Of a stretch of 41,923 nucleotides of DNA, positions 13,472-21,942 are shown in pieces (position 1 is the stretch's first letter; every line of letters begins with the position of its first letter). The notes below the pieces were generated by a model, which saw nothing but the letters and a program-made list of their open reading frames with translations, did no database searches and was not told the DNA's origin. The stretch is taken from the IMG/VR virus record IMGVR_UViG_3300046755_000360, positions 1 to 41,923 of that record. One strand, written 5' to 3'. The DNA comes from a virus. The translations under genes were made by a program, and so were the position numbers.

Positions 13472-14185
13472 ATGACATCGGCGGCGGCGAGAGACGTCAC
13501 GATCGGCAAATGCCGGTTGATCCTCGGCGATGCCCTGGATGTTCTGCCGAACCTTTCGGGGCAGGCAGATTTGGTGGTCACAGACCCGCCATACCGCTTG
13601 ACGTCCGGAGGCAACCGCCCCGGAGCCATGGGCGGCAAGATGGCGGCATCCGTATATGACAACAGCGGGTTGCTTATGGATGTCGTGGACTGGGCCGATA
13701 TCGGCGGGCCGATCTACCGCGCCCTCAAGCCTGACGCGGACGCGTATGTCATGGCCGACGATAAAAACCTCTTCGCGGCCCACGGGGGATTCCTCGGCGC
13801 CGGGTTCAAGCTTCACAGCCTGCTGACTTGGGACAAGATCACCCCCTCGCGCACCCGCTACTACATGAAGGACAGTGAGTTCACGCTCTACCTCTGGAAG
13901 GGGACGGCGCGCGACATCACGAACGGCGGTGACAAGCGCATAACGCGGATGGCGCGCCCGAAAGGCGCAGTGCACCCGACGCAAAAGCCCGTCGAACTGA
14001 TGGCGCAGTACATCGGCAATTCCAGCCGCGAGGGCGATCTCGTCCTCGATCCGTTCATGGGGTCCGGAACCACATTGGTTGCTGCGGCTATGCTGGGTCG
14101 ATGCGCCATCGGCATTGAAAAGAACCCTGCGCACTTTGAGGCAGCCTGCGCCCGCGTTTCGGCTGCTGTGAGGGAGGCTGCATGA
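13472..14185 (+). CDS. DNA methyltransferase (N4-cytosine/N6-adenine, beta class)
   Basis: 237-residue SAM-dependent DNA methyltransferase. Motif IV DPPY (38-41) comes first and motif I LDPFMGSGTT (192-201) near the C-terminus, preceded by the typical HPTQKPVEL (169-177); this order is that of the beta class, which includes N6-adenine and N4-cytosine enzymes such as CcrM. No restriction partner is seen, so it is an orphan methylase that could protect phage DNA or alter gene control. GGAG six bases before ATG 13472 fixes the start. Upstream lies a strong inverted repeat. The stop overlaps the first of a chain of micro-frames. Confidence 0.93.
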   Translation: MTSAAARDVTIGKCRLILGDALDVLPNLSGQADLVVTDPPYRLTSGGNRPGAMGGKMAASVYDNSGLLMDVVDWADIGGPIYRALKPDADAYVMADDKNLFAAHGGFLGAGFKLHSLLTWDKITPSRTRYYMKDSEFTLYLWKGTARDITNGGDKRITRMARPKGAVHPTQKPVELMAQYIGNSSREGDLVLDPFMGSGTTLVAAAMLGRCAIGIEKNPAHFEAACARVSAAVREAA

Positions 14186-14353
14186 TGGACACTCAGATGC
14201 CCTCCAGCACCCTGTCATGGCCCCGCATACTCAAGCCGCCTGCTCGACCTCCATGAGCTGGGTGAGAGGCGAAAAACAGGCCGCATAAGGCCTGAATAAT
14301 ACACGATTGGCGCGGCGTTTTGCCGTGCCAACAGGCATGCGAGGGCGAAACGA
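14186..14353 (+). other. Micro-ORF chain between methyltransferase and replication gene
   Basis: The stretch holds two very short coupled frames: 23 codons from 14185 (MDTQMPSSTLSWPRILKPPARPP), then 11 codons from 14253 (MSWVRGEKQAA) joined by ATGA. After that comes non-coding sequence up to the GAGGG ribosome site of the next gene. These may be leader peptides or remnants; there is no firm evidence that they are translated. Confidence 0.35.
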
Positions 14354-15037
14354 GTGGATCCAATGCGCAAATACGACATCGAGCGGTCTCCCTTTGAGGG
14401 TGAGCTGCGCGTCATCGCCCCGGAAGAGTGGCGTCAGCAACGATGGGGCTGGATGGAAAGCGTGCGCCGTGACAGCAGCCTGAGCCCTATGGCGCGACTT
14501 GTTGCCGACACCTTGGTGCTGGAGTTCGCCAACCGCGAAACCCATCGCTGCGATCCATCGCGGCGTCAATTGGCCGACATTCACGGCTGCTCGGAAGACA
14601 CCATCAAGCGGGTCATCAAGGAGTTGATTGAAGCTGAATGGATCGTCATTTTGGCAGGCGTCGGCCGGGGGAAGAGCACCCAATATGGGTTCCTCACGCG
14701 GGCCAAAATCGTGCAGCTAAAAGGGGGCAAAAATGCACCCCTAAAAGGGGGTAGGAATGCCCCCTTTTGCGATTCCGAAAAGGGGGCAGATTTGCCCGGA
14801 AAAGGGGGTAAATCTGCATCGGTGCATAATATAGATAAACCACAGAAGAACCAAAGGGCGAAAGCGGGGAAGTTTTCTCCAAATCCGATGGTTCAGCGAG
14901 AGGCGAAAAACGCCGTCGGCAGATTGCGGGAGGGCCGCCCTGATGCCCTCGCCGATCTGCAGCCTTGGGTCATCGATCACATCATCGCTGCGAACCTGCT
15001 CACCGATGCCGAACAGGCAGCGACGGGACTGGGCTGA
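14354..15037 (+). CDS. Helix-turn-helix replication protein
   Basis: 227-residue protein with GTG start (GAGGG eight bases upstream; ATG 14363 is the alternative). A winged helix-turn-helix is visible around residues 70-100 (SRRQLADIHGCSEDTIKRVIKELIEAEWI), as in phage and plasmid replication initiators. It is followed by a linker with repeated KGGxxAP units (LKGGKNAPLKGGRNAPF, GKGGKSAS) encoded by DNA iterons, and a helical C-terminus. As in lambda O, the origin appears to lie within the initiator gene. Origin binding is inference from this arrangement. Confidence 0.75.
   Translation: MDPMRKYDIERSPFEGELRVIAPEEWRQQRWGWMESVRRDSSLSPMARLVADTLVLEFANRETHRCDPSRRQLADIHGCSEDTIKRVIKELIEAEWIVILAGVGRGKSTQYGFLTRAKIVQLKGGKNAPLKGGRNAPFCDSEKGADLPGKGGKSASVHNIDKPQKNQRAKAGKFSPNPMVQREAKNAVGRLREGRPDALADLQPWVIDHIIAANLLTDAEQAATGLG
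14719..14808 (+). repeat. Iteron cluster, putative replication origin
   Basis: The 9-mer AAAAGGGGG occurs at 14719, 14743, 14778 and 14800, each followed by YARRWWTGC-like sequence, and once inverted as CCCCCTTTT at 14760-14768. The pair 14743/14760 forms a palindrome with an 8-base loop. A further copy lies at 15039. The first two repeats extend as CTAAAAGGGGGYARRAATGC with a 24-bp period. Confidence 0.65.
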
Positions 15038-15057
15038 GAAAAGGGGGAATGGGGCAA

Positions 15058-15669
15058 ATGGATCAGATCAAAACCACCGATGCGGCAACTGAAAGCGCCG
15101 CGCCGCAAGAAACCAACCGAGCGCGGGTGCGTCGCCTGTTCATCGATCCGCTGGTCAAGGATGGCATGCGCTTCCGCCGACAGACCTCGGCTGAGGATCA
15201 GCGGCGCAAGCTTGACCAGATGGCCGATGATCTCGGGTATCTCTCGGATGAATCGCTGCGCATCCTCGCCGCCTGCATGCGGACGAAGGGAGAAGGGTCG
15301 AGCAAGGTCTTTTGGCCCAGCCGGATCAGCATCCTCGGATTTGCCGAGGCGCGTGAGCGCATGCCGTTGCAGGACGTGCCTGGCCTGCGCTCGTGGTTTG
15401 TGTCTGCCGCTGGTCACGAGGCGGCAGCTGTGCCGGGCCGGTTGATCTCCGAGTACGTTTTTTGGAAGAACCACAAGCGCCCTCCGCGTGGGGATCGGGA
15501 GTGGTCGATCGTCACGAGCCGCGCGGAGGACTACGCGCGCCGGGTTGAGCTGATCGAAGACCGTCTGCATCGCGGCGTGACCGTCACCGAGGAGGAAAAT
15601 CGCTGGTTGCGGCGATACCACGAAACTGAAGAAATGCTGCGCGGCTGGCTGACCGGAGAGGGTGCGTGA
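15058..15669 (+). CDS. Putative replication accessory protein
   Basis: 203 residues (start 15058; 15049 also possible, both behind AAAAGGGGG). Charged and mainly helical: RARVRRLFIDPLVKDGMRFRR, a conserved-looking LGYLSDESLRILAACMRTKGEG block, then an arginine-rich C-terminus. It follows the initiator gene in the position of a helicase loader (lambda P-like) and probably assists replication, but I do not recognise the family. The stop overlaps the next start (TGATG). Confidence 0.6.
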   Translation: MDQIKTTDAATESAAPQETNRARVRRLFIDPLVKDGMRFRRQTSAEDQRRKLDQMADDLGYLSDESLRILAACMRTKGEGSSKVFWPSRISILGFAEARERMPLQDVPGLRSWFVSAAGHEAAAVPGRLISEYVFWKNHKRPPRGDREWSIVTSRAEDYARRVELIEDRLHRGVTVTEEENRWLRRYHETEEMLRGWLTGEGA

Positions 15670-16571
15670 TGAAAATGGCGAAACTTCACACCCCCGAAAT
15701 TCAATGGTTCGCGTGCCGGGTGAAGCGCAAGCAGCTCGGCGGCATTCGATCAGTCACCGTCGGCGGAGACTTCGAAGCATACCGCGATCGGTCAGGCCGG
15801 ATGCGCAAGCGCCGCATCGACGGGACCGGAAGCCGGGTGTTCCTGCCGGAGCACCTTCTACGCCGCGCTGGCTTCGAGGTCTTCCTGCCCGTGAAAAAAG
15901 TGTTGCGCCGGAAAAACCGCTTCACGCCTGAGAAAGCCCATGTGACCCAGCCGCTCTTGGCGGATTGGCTGTTCGTTGGATGGCGGGCAGATATCGATAG
16001 GTGGCATGAACTGATGGATTTGGAAGTGATCTCAGGCGTCATGGGGACTGGCGGGCGGCCGGCAGCCATTCCTTCGGACAGAGTTGCCCGGCTGATGCGG
16101 CAGTGGGGCGGAGGCCGTTTATCCCGTGAGTGCAAAAAAATGGCTGAACAACCACAGATGTACAATCCGGGCGAGGTCGTGAAGGTCCCTGATGGACCTT
16201 TTGTCGACTTCGATTTCAAAATTGTGGATGTGACTGCAAGGGCTGCCCGAGGGGTTATTAACATCTTCGGGCGCGAAACCCCTCTTGAGGTCCCGATCGA
16301 AAAACTTCCAGAGCGCGTCGCTGAGGAGGACCCGGCTATGCCCGCTGATTTGAACCTTAGCGACCCATTCGATCCCGCGCTTTCAACGTGCATCTGCGGC
16401 CATCGGGCAGCGCAGGTATTGCCTGACGATTCGGGGTATTGCGTGACATGCGGCAACTGCGGTGGCCGCGCTGCGCGATGGTCTCAAGATGAGGTCACCG
16501 CGAAAAAGCGCTGGAATGCCTGGGCGGAGAGCATGACGTTAAGTTTCCCCCACAACGTTAAGAGGGCTTGA
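15669..16571 (+). CDS. NusG-like antiterminator with C-terminal zinc ribbon
   Basis: 300-residue paralog of NusG/RfaH. The NGN-type domain spans about residues 11-150 (IQWFACRVKRKQLGG, LRRAGFEVFLPVKKVLR, LLADWLFVGW), and a KOW domain about 167-212 (PGEVVKVPDGPFVDFDFKIVDV...RGVINIFGRETPLEVPIEKL). It carries an extra C-terminal zinc-ribbon resembling Lar-family proteins, with cysteines at 241, 243, 258, 261 and 264 and the ending EVTAKKRWNAWAE. It would bind RNA polymerase and favour elongation; its location immediately before two terminators and the structural genes fits a late-gene antiterminator. The start at 15669 has GAGAGGG six bases upstream. The first cysteine pair is C-x-C instead of the usual C-x-x-C. 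Confidence 0.85.
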   Translation: MKMAKLHTPEIQWFACRVKRKQLGGIRSVTVGGDFEAYRDRSGRMRKRRIDGTGSRVFLPEHLLRRAGFEVFLPVKKVLRRKNRFTPEKAHVTQPLLADWLFVGWRADIDRWHELMDLEVISGVMGTGGRPAAIPSDRVARLMRQWGGGRLSRECKKMAEQPQMYNPGEVVKVPDGPFVDFDFKIVDVTARAARGVINIFGRETPLEVPIEKLPERVAEEDPAMPADLNLSDPFDPALSTCICGHRAAQVLPDDSGYCVTCGNCGGRAARWSQDEVTAKKRWNAWAESMTLSFPHNVKRA

Positions 16572-16764
16572 CTGCGGGGGTGCATGTCTCTTAACAGTTG
16601 GGCATAGACGAAGGTTTGTTGGCCACTGTTGAAAGATACATGCCAGCGCTCCGGGCGGTCGAAGTCGCATGTGTTGCACCCGATTTCGACTGTATGCCGT
16701 CAAGTCCGGGCTACCACGCGAAAGCGCCGCCGCCTGTGACACTGCTGCTGCAATGGAAAGAATG
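16557..16764 (+). other. Gene-free structured region before late genes
   Basis: No gene is visible between 16572 and 16947. The stretch holds three inverted repeats: GTTAAGAG/CTCTTAAC (16557-16564 with 16588-16595); AACAGT/ACTGTT (16593-16598 with 16625-16630); and a 10-bp arm pair at 16658-16667 and 16681-16690 with a single G-U. GGCGGTCG at 16654-16661 differs in one base from the start of the RfaH ops element. It may encode a leader RNA that loads the NusG-like protein; this is inference. Confidence 0.5.
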
Positions 16765-16792
16765 GCCCGGCTGAAAAGCTCGGGCTTTTTTT
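16765..16792 (+). terminator. Intrinsic terminator 1 before late genes
   Basis: GCCCG at 16765-16769 pairs with CGGGC at 16781-16785; the inner GCT/AGC extends the stem around a GAAA loop, with one bulged T. Seven T residues follow (16786-16792). Confidence 0.85.
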
Positions 16793-16880
16793 ATGCCTGA
16801 AGGGTACTTGCACCGATGCTTGGTGGGTATTGAGATGGAGGTTGCCATGTAAATGAAATCCAATTCCTCCCTGTTGAACT

Positions 16881-16918
16881 AAGGCCGGTCACCGCTTGGA
16901 GGTGCCGGCCTTTTTTTT
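16881..16918 (+). terminator. Intrinsic terminator 2 before late genes
   Basis: AAGGCCGG (16881-16888) pairs with CCGGCCTT (16905-16912), with CACC/GGTG continuing the stem around a single bulged T. Eight T residues lie at 16911-16918. Strong rho-independent terminator 30 bp before the first late gene. Just upstream, GGAGG-TTGCC-ATG is followed at once by TAA, a start-stop frame. Confidence 0.88.
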
Positions 16919-16947
16919 GTGAGCGGCGCTCAGATGGAGGAATGCCA

Positions 16948-17520
16948 ATGTTCAGCGTGGGCGAAATTGATGTGAAGGGTTTGCAGCAATTCGAGAACAT
17001 GCTGGGGGCCTTGGGGGCGGAAGCACCGAAAGCCGTGAACCGGGCTATCAACCGCACTGGCGATATGGCCCGCACACAGGTGGTCAGGACGCTGGCGCGG
17101 CAAACCGGCCTGCCACAGAAGACGATACGCAAGTCGGTGAAGATCAAGCGGTCATCCTGGGCCAGCTTGGAGTACCAGCTCAAGTCGGCGGGCGGTGACG
17201 TTTCGCTGAAGTACTTCAAGAAGCGCGAGACCGATGACGGGGTCCGGGCTTACCTGGGCGATGCGAGGGGCTGGGATTGGTTTGCTGAATCCTTCTTCCG
17301 CGGTGGCCGGTGGCCGCGCCCACGAAAGGCGATCGTTTGGAGCCATGGGCACGTGTTCGTTCGCGTTGGCGGGCGCACCGAATTGGAAAAGGTCAAGTCC
17401 GGCATGTTCATCCCCGAAGAGATGGTGGATGGCGCAACGGCTGAGGCGTTCGAGAAATCGGTTGAGAAGAACCTCCCGCGCCGACTGGACCATGAGATCA
17501 GCCGCCTTCTGGGCCTGTAG
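16948..17520 (+). CDS. Minor tail protein Z-like (tail completion)
   Basis: 190-residue protein matching the prophage minor tail protein Z / Gp10-like group: EIDVKGLQQFENMLGALGAEAPKAVNRAINRTGDMARTQVVRTLARQTGLPQKTIRKSV, then a beta-rich middle and a GMFIPEEMV...FEKSVEKNLPRRLDHEISRLL ending. Such proteins act in head-tail joining or tail completion. Unusually, it lies before the terminase genes instead of after the capsid. GGAGG seven bases before ATG 16948 sets the start over 16942. The 194 bp that follow hold only a 25-codon frame and a 10-bp ATAAGCTTAT palindrome. Confidence 0.75.
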   Translation: MFSVGEIDVKGLQQFENMLGALGAEAPKAVNRAINRTGDMARTQVVRTLARQTGLPQKTIRKSVKIKRSSWASLEYQLKSAGGDVSLKYFKKRETDDGVRAYLGDARGWDWFAESFFRGGRWPRPRKAIVWSHGHVFVRVGGRTELEKVKSGMFIPEEMVDGATAEAFEKSVEKNLPRRLDHEISRLLGL

Positions 17521-17714
17521 CGCGGGCATATGAGTATAAGCTTATGACCCTGAAAAAAAGGGACCGTACAGCATCTGGCGCGCACGCGGGGCGGAAGCTG
17601 CCCGAGGGTTCGGCAGTCTGACCGTTTTTTCAAAGCCTTAACATAAGGGGATATGCTTAACGCTGGCTGCTCGGCTTACCAAATTGAGCGGTTAGAAACT
17701 GAATGGGGCGATCA

Positions 17715-18389
17715 ATGGAAACCGCACAAGAGGCAGTATCGCAGGCGCAGCTGGCGAGGCATTTTGGCGTCAGCCGAGCGGCCGTAAGCCAGTGGAAGTC
17801 AAAGGACATCCTTCAGGAGGATGCGTTCACCGAGCCGGGTAAAACGGGAAAGGTCTATCTCCACAAAGCCATGGAGCAGGTCCGCCGGAACCGCGACATC
17901 GGCCAATCTCTTGGCAACGGGATCGCGACCCGCACAACCGGCACCCCGGCCTTGCAGCGGCAATCACAGGAAGCGGCCGAGGAGGAGGCGGCGGAGTTGC
18001 CGTTGGAGGCGGACTTATCTGAGCAGATCGCTTCGAACAAACCTGTTTCCGTGGAGGATCAGCTCAAGCGGGCCAAGCTGGAGCAGCAGCTGCGGACAAA
18101 CCGCATGCAGGCCTCGGAGGAGGCGCTTCGGCAAGGCAAATTGATGGCGGCAGAGGATGCGCGTGAGCAGATGGGGCGCATCGCCGGGATGATGCTGCAG
18201 ATCTTCGAGGGGGCGCTTCCAGACTTCGCGGCCGCGACAGCAGCGCGGTTCGATCTACCCCAAAGGGATGTGCTTCACCTGCTCAGGGCGGAGTTCAAGA
18301 AGGTTCGCAAGACGGCGGCGATGAAGGAGCGGGCCCGCGCGGAGGTCGCTCAGAAGGACGTGCAAACCTCGGTTGATATGGAGGCGTAA
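17715..18389 (+). CDS. Terminase small subunit (Nu1-like)
   Basis: 224-residue DNA-recognition subunit of the packaging motor. The N-terminal winged HTH (SQAQLARHFGVSRAAVSQWKSKDIL) matches lambda Nu1; a central acidic linker and a helical oligomerisation region (EDQLKRAKLEQQLRTNRMQASEEALRQG) follow. GGGG six bases before ATG 17715 favours it over 17703. The stop overlaps the large subunit start by one base (TAATG). A cos-type cleavage site would be expected nearby but was not identified. Confidence 0.88.
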   Translation: METAQEAVSQAQLARHFGVSRAAVSQWKSKDILQEDAFTEPGKTGKVYLHKAMEQVRRNRDIGQSLGNGIATRTTGTPALQRQSQEAAEEEAAELPLEADLSEQIASNKPVSVEDQLKRAKLEQQLRTNRMQASEEALRQGKLMAAEDAREQMGRIAGMMLQIFEGALPDFAAATAARFDLPQRDVLHLLRAEFKKVRKTAAMKERARAEVAQKDVQTSVDMEA

Positions 18390-20365
18390 TGCTGGATGTT
18401 GCGGTCACAAGTGCCGAATGGATGGCGCACGATGTATTGGCAGACGTGATCGACCCTCCGCCCCCCGTGGATTATCTGACCTGGGCGGAGGAGAATATCG
18501 TTTTCTCCTCACGGGAAAGCCCCCTACCCGGCCCGTACAACCGCGAGCGATTCAGCTACTTCGATGAAGTTCTGACCGCACTGTCTCCGGACGATCCCTG
18601 CCGGATTGTAACCCTTTCAAAGTCGGCGCAGCTCGGCGGCACGGTGCTGGCCAACATTTTTACCGGCGGCTCCATGGACATGGACCCCAGTGATTTCTTG
18701 TATGTCCACCCGACCGACGAAAACGCACGACGGTGGTCGAAGATGAAGTTGGCGCCAATGCTGAAAGGCACCACGGCGCTGCGAAAGATTTTCCCGATGA
18801 AGGCCCGCGATGGGCTGGATTCGGTTTTCTACAAAGAGCGCCGCGACGGTCGTGGTGCGATTCAGATTTCAGGTGCGAACTCGCCCGCCTCCCTTTCGCA
18901 GGTATCGATGTCCCGTCAGGTGCAAGATGACCTTGCTAAGTGGGACATGAACAGCGCTGGCGATCCGGAGACCCAAGCGGACAGCCGCAGCCAGGGGTAT
19001 GAGTTCGCGAAGATATTCAAGATTTCGACACCCATGGTCGTTCCGGGGTGCCGGATCACCAAAAACTTTGAGGCAGGAAGTCAGGAGCTCCTGCATGTGC
19101 CCTGCCCCCATGATGAGTGCGGGCACATGCAGGTTTTGGAGTGGGAGAACATGCTCGCGAGCTTGGATGAAGATCATCCAGAGCGCGCGCACTTTACCTG
19201 CGAAAGCTGCGGCTCAGCGATCGAGGAGCACCATCGACCGAAGATGCTGCGTGGCGCGAAATGGGTCGCGGGAAACCCGAAGATGAAAAGGGTCCACCGA
19301 TCGTTCTACATTTGGTCAGCCTATTCGCTGCTTCAATCCTTCGAGCGCATTGCGCGCTCGTGGCTTTCGGCGAAGGGCGACCCGCCAAAGGAGCAGACCT
19401 TTTGGAATGACGTTGTGGGAAAAGCCTATCGCGTCCTCGGGGAGGCTCCCCCGTGGGAGGATATTCGAGACCGCGCCGCAGAGTCTGATTATGCCCACGG
19501 CAACATTCCGGCCGGGTATCCGATACTAACCTGCGGCGTAGATTGCCAAGGGGACCGGGTGGAATGGCAGGTTGTCGCATGGGGTCAGAACAAGCGCCGC
19601 GCAGTCATCGAGTACGGCGTGTTTAATGGGCACGTCTCGGAGGATCAGTGCCAGTCAAAGCTCAACGATTTGCTGCGGCAAGGCTTTCGGAACGCCTACG
19701 GGCGCAAGATTGAAATCGATATGCTTGCGATCGACGGCAACGCCTACACCGAGGATGTGTGGGACTGGGCGCGCAAGCATCCAGCGTCACGGGTCATCAT
19801 GGTGCGAGGTGTCCACCCTGAAAGCGCACCGTTGCTGGCTCAGGTGAAGAAGGAGCGAAATCGGCGCGGGAAAATCGTCCGCTACTCGAAGCGCTTTTAC
19901 AACTTCGCTTCCTCGGTTTTGAAGATGGGCCTCTACCGGAACCTGAAGAAGGATGATCCGGAGGAGCGCGGTTTTATCGCTGTGCCGAAAGGCCTGGAGG
20001 ATGAATTTTATCGCCAGCTTACGGCGGAAACTCGCAAGGCGCAGAAAGCGAAATCGGGATTCACCCGGTATCTCTGGGTGAAAGACCCGAACCAGGCAAA
20101 CGAAGGGTTGGATACTCACCTCCAGGCTGAGGCTGCCTGGGTTAGGTTGGCTGGCCCGCAGCGCGATCTGCCCGAAACTGAGTGGGACCGCTTCATGGCC
20201 GATCGAGAGCGCCCCCCGGAAGATATCCAAGGGGATTTTGAAGATCTTCTAATGGCGGCGCAGCCGCAGGCCGAACCGGCGGAATCAGAGAATACAACCG
20301 AAGACGAAACTGAAGCGCGGGCCAAAGAGCGCGCGCGGTCGAAGTGGAGAAACAGAACGCGATGA
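18389..20365 (+). CDS. Terminase large subunit (GpA-like)
   Basis: 658-residue packaging ATPase/nuclease of the lambda GpA family. Walker-A-like SKSAQLGGT at residues 77-85, acidic QDDLAKWD at 179-186 in the Walker B region, and a zinc-finger insertion C239/C244 with C271/C274, typical of GpA. The C-terminal nuclease begins around CGVDCQGDRVEWQVVAWG with a catalytic aspartate. The acidic tail (ENTTEDETEARAKERARSKWRNRTR) may contact the portal. Length is usual for the family. Confidence 0.95.
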   Translation: MLDVAVTSAEWMAHDVLADVIDPPPPVDYLTWAEENIVFSSRESPLPGPYNRERFSYFDEVLTALSPDDPCRIVTLSKSAQLGGTVLANIFTGGSMDMDPSDFLYVHPTDENARRWSKMKLAPMLKGTTALRKIFPMKARDGLDSVFYKERRDGRGAIQISGANSPASLSQVSMSRQVQDDLAKWDMNSAGDPETQADSRSQGYEFAKIFKISTPMVVPGCRITKNFEAGSQELLHVPCPHDECGHMQVLEWENMLASLDEDHPERAHFTCESCGSAIEEHHRPKMLRGAKWVAGNPKMKRVHRSFYIWSAYSLLQSFERIARSWLSAKGDPPKEQTFWNDVVGKAYRVLGEAPPWEDIRDRAAESDYAHGNIPAGYPILTCGVDCQGDRVEWQVVAWGQNKRRAVIEYGVFNGHVSEDQCQSKLNDLLRQGFRNAYGRKIEIDMLAIDGNAYTEDVWDWARKHPASRVIMVRGVHPESAPLLAQVKKERNRRGKIVRYSKRFYNFASSVLKMGLYRNLKKDDPEERGFIAVPKGLEDEFYRQLTAETRKAQKAKSGFTRYLWVKDPNQANEGLDTHLQAEAAWVRLAGPQRDLPETEWDRFMADRERPPEDIQGDFEDLLMAAQPQAEPAESENTTEDETEARAKERARSKWRNRTR

Positions 20366-21942
20366 GCGGTCTTATCAAGCCAGACGGAACGCCCTTGATG
20401 GCGACTGGACGGTCATCGCGTCCGACCGCCCGCTATATGCGTGACACCAAGAGTGGCGTCATTGCATCGCGCGCGACGTCATTGACAAACCACCGTGACG
20501 ATGTGCGCCAATCATGGTCGCGTGCCGCAGGGCTTGCCATGGACCTGATCCAGAACAGCGGCCGTCTAAAGGGGGCAACCGACCAGGTGCTGGCGGATAC
20601 CGTTGGCGTGGGACTCACCCTGACGCCAGACCCTGACCTGCTCGCCGTGGGGTACGACGAAAAGGAGAAGACTGACTGGATTCGCTTGGTGAAGAAGCGC
20701 TGGCGGTCCTATTGGCACAACGCGCGCGAGTGCGACATGCGCGGCAAGCTCACCGGTGCGCAGATGGTCGACATCGGGCTGCGCTGGCATATTGCTTACG
20801 GGGAGGCCACAGGCGTCTTTGATTTCTTCTCCGGTAGCGACCGCAGCCGGTATGGGATCACTTCCGGCACCAAGCTGTGCCTTGTTCCCCCATCTCGGCT
20901 CGTTCAGGACACAAGCCCGATGGAAGGCCTGTTTCAGGGCGTCCGCCATGACGGTAAGGGACGGCCAATTTCCTATCGTTTTGAAGCCAACGCGGCCGGG
21001 TTCAAAACCAAGCGGGACTATGCTGCCTTCGATGCAGATGGCCGGCCGCTGGTTATGCACGTCTTTGACCCAATGGATGCAACGGACGTTCGAGGTATCT
21101 CGCTCCTCGCCCCCGCTTTCCGGAAGCACATACAGGCCGAGATGTTGGACGATGCGACCCTGCAGATGGCTATTTTGCAAACTGTGTTTGCGATCACTTT
21201 GACCAGCGAGTCTCCCAGCCAAGACGCCTATGAGGCGCTCGAAGTGCTTAAGGAGAGCGACGGTGGAACAGGCTATGCGCAGGAGTATCTCGGGTATTTG
21301 GGATCACAGTTGGAACGGGCCGCCGACAGCAGGATTTCTGTTGGGTCGGACCCGCAAGTGTCCCACCTCGGTCCGGGCGAAAAGCTTGGGATGGAAACCG
21401 CAAAGATACCGGGGCAAGATTTTCTGCCATTCTCGAACAGCCTTGCGCGCGACATGGCTCGCACCATCGGGATCACCTATGGCGGACTGACGATGGATCA
21501 CACCTCTGCCACATATTCCAGTGTGCGGATGGAGAATGCGTCGATCTGGGCCGTGGTAATGCGGCGACGTGAGCGGATCGCAGCACCGATGTGCCAGATG
21601 GTCTATGAGAACTGGCTCGATGAAGAGGTTGGCGAGGGACGTATACCATTCAAGGGGGGCTATGCCGCGTTCCGCGCCAACCGCAACCGCGTGAGCGCCG
21701 CGAATTGGCAGGGCCCAGCAAAGCCGACGGCTGACGATCATAAATCAGCAAGAGCGTCGACCGAAAGATTGCAGAACGGTACCAGTTCAATCGCCCAGGA
21801 GACCGGCGATCTGGGCGTCGACCCGGATGCACTTTTCGAGCAGCGCCAACGTGAGCATCAGCGGTATCTCGACGCGGGTATGGAATCGCCCTACGCGCCG
21901 CGCACCACTCAGCAAGTCATTGAGACGGAGCCTGTAGTATGA
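20362..21942 (+). CDS. Portal protein (lambda GpB family)
   Basis: 526-residue portal that forms the dodecameric ring at the packaging vertex. Recognisable GpB-family segments: TVGVGLTLTPDPD, a long central domain with RLVQD, DPMDATDVRGISLLAPAFRKHIQAEMLDDATLQMAILQTVFA, and FLPFSNSLARDMARTIGITYGGLTMDHTSATYSSVRMEN (the usual portal helix and loop). ATG 20362 overlaps the terminase stop (ATGA); a GTG at 20344 is less likely. The C-terminus continues beyond the core as an acidic extension. Confidence 0.94.
   Translation: MSGLIKPDGTPLMATGRSSRPTARYMRDTKSGVIASRATSLTNHRDDVRQSWSRAAGLAMDLIQNSGRLKGATDQVLADTVGVGLTLTPDPDLLAVGYDEKEKTDWIRLVKKRWRSYWHNARECDMRGKLTGAQMVDIGLRWHIAYGEATGVFDFFSGSDRSRYGITSGTKLCLVPPSRLVQDTSPMEGLFQGVRHDGKGRPISYRFEANAAGFKTKRDYAAFDADGRPLVMHVFDPMDATDVRGISLLAPAFRKHIQAEMLDDATLQMAILQTVFAITLTSESPSQDAYEALEVLKESDGGTGYAQEYLGYLGSQLERAADSRISVGSDPQVSHLGPGEKLGMETAKIPGQDFLPFSNSLARDMARTIGITYGGLTMDHTSATYSSVRMENASIWAVVMRRRERIAAPMCQMVYENWLDEEVGEGRIPFKGGYAAFRANRNRVSAANWQGPAKPTADDHKSARASTERLQNGTSSIAQETGDLGVDPDALFEQRQREHQRYLDAGMESPYAPRTTQQVIETEPVV

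Noticed and set aside
12981-13475. 164-aa plus-strand frame starting at a TAATG junction
   Set aside because: The start overlaps a real stop, but the sequence is shadow-like and the minus strand gives a clean TM-anchored protein.
16572-16764. Possible tRNA or small RNA gene
   Set aside because: No cloverleaf or T-loop consensus seen; kept only as a structured region.
17600-17632. Possible terminator before the small terminase gene
   Set aside because: TTTTTT is present but the preceding stem is only about three pairs.
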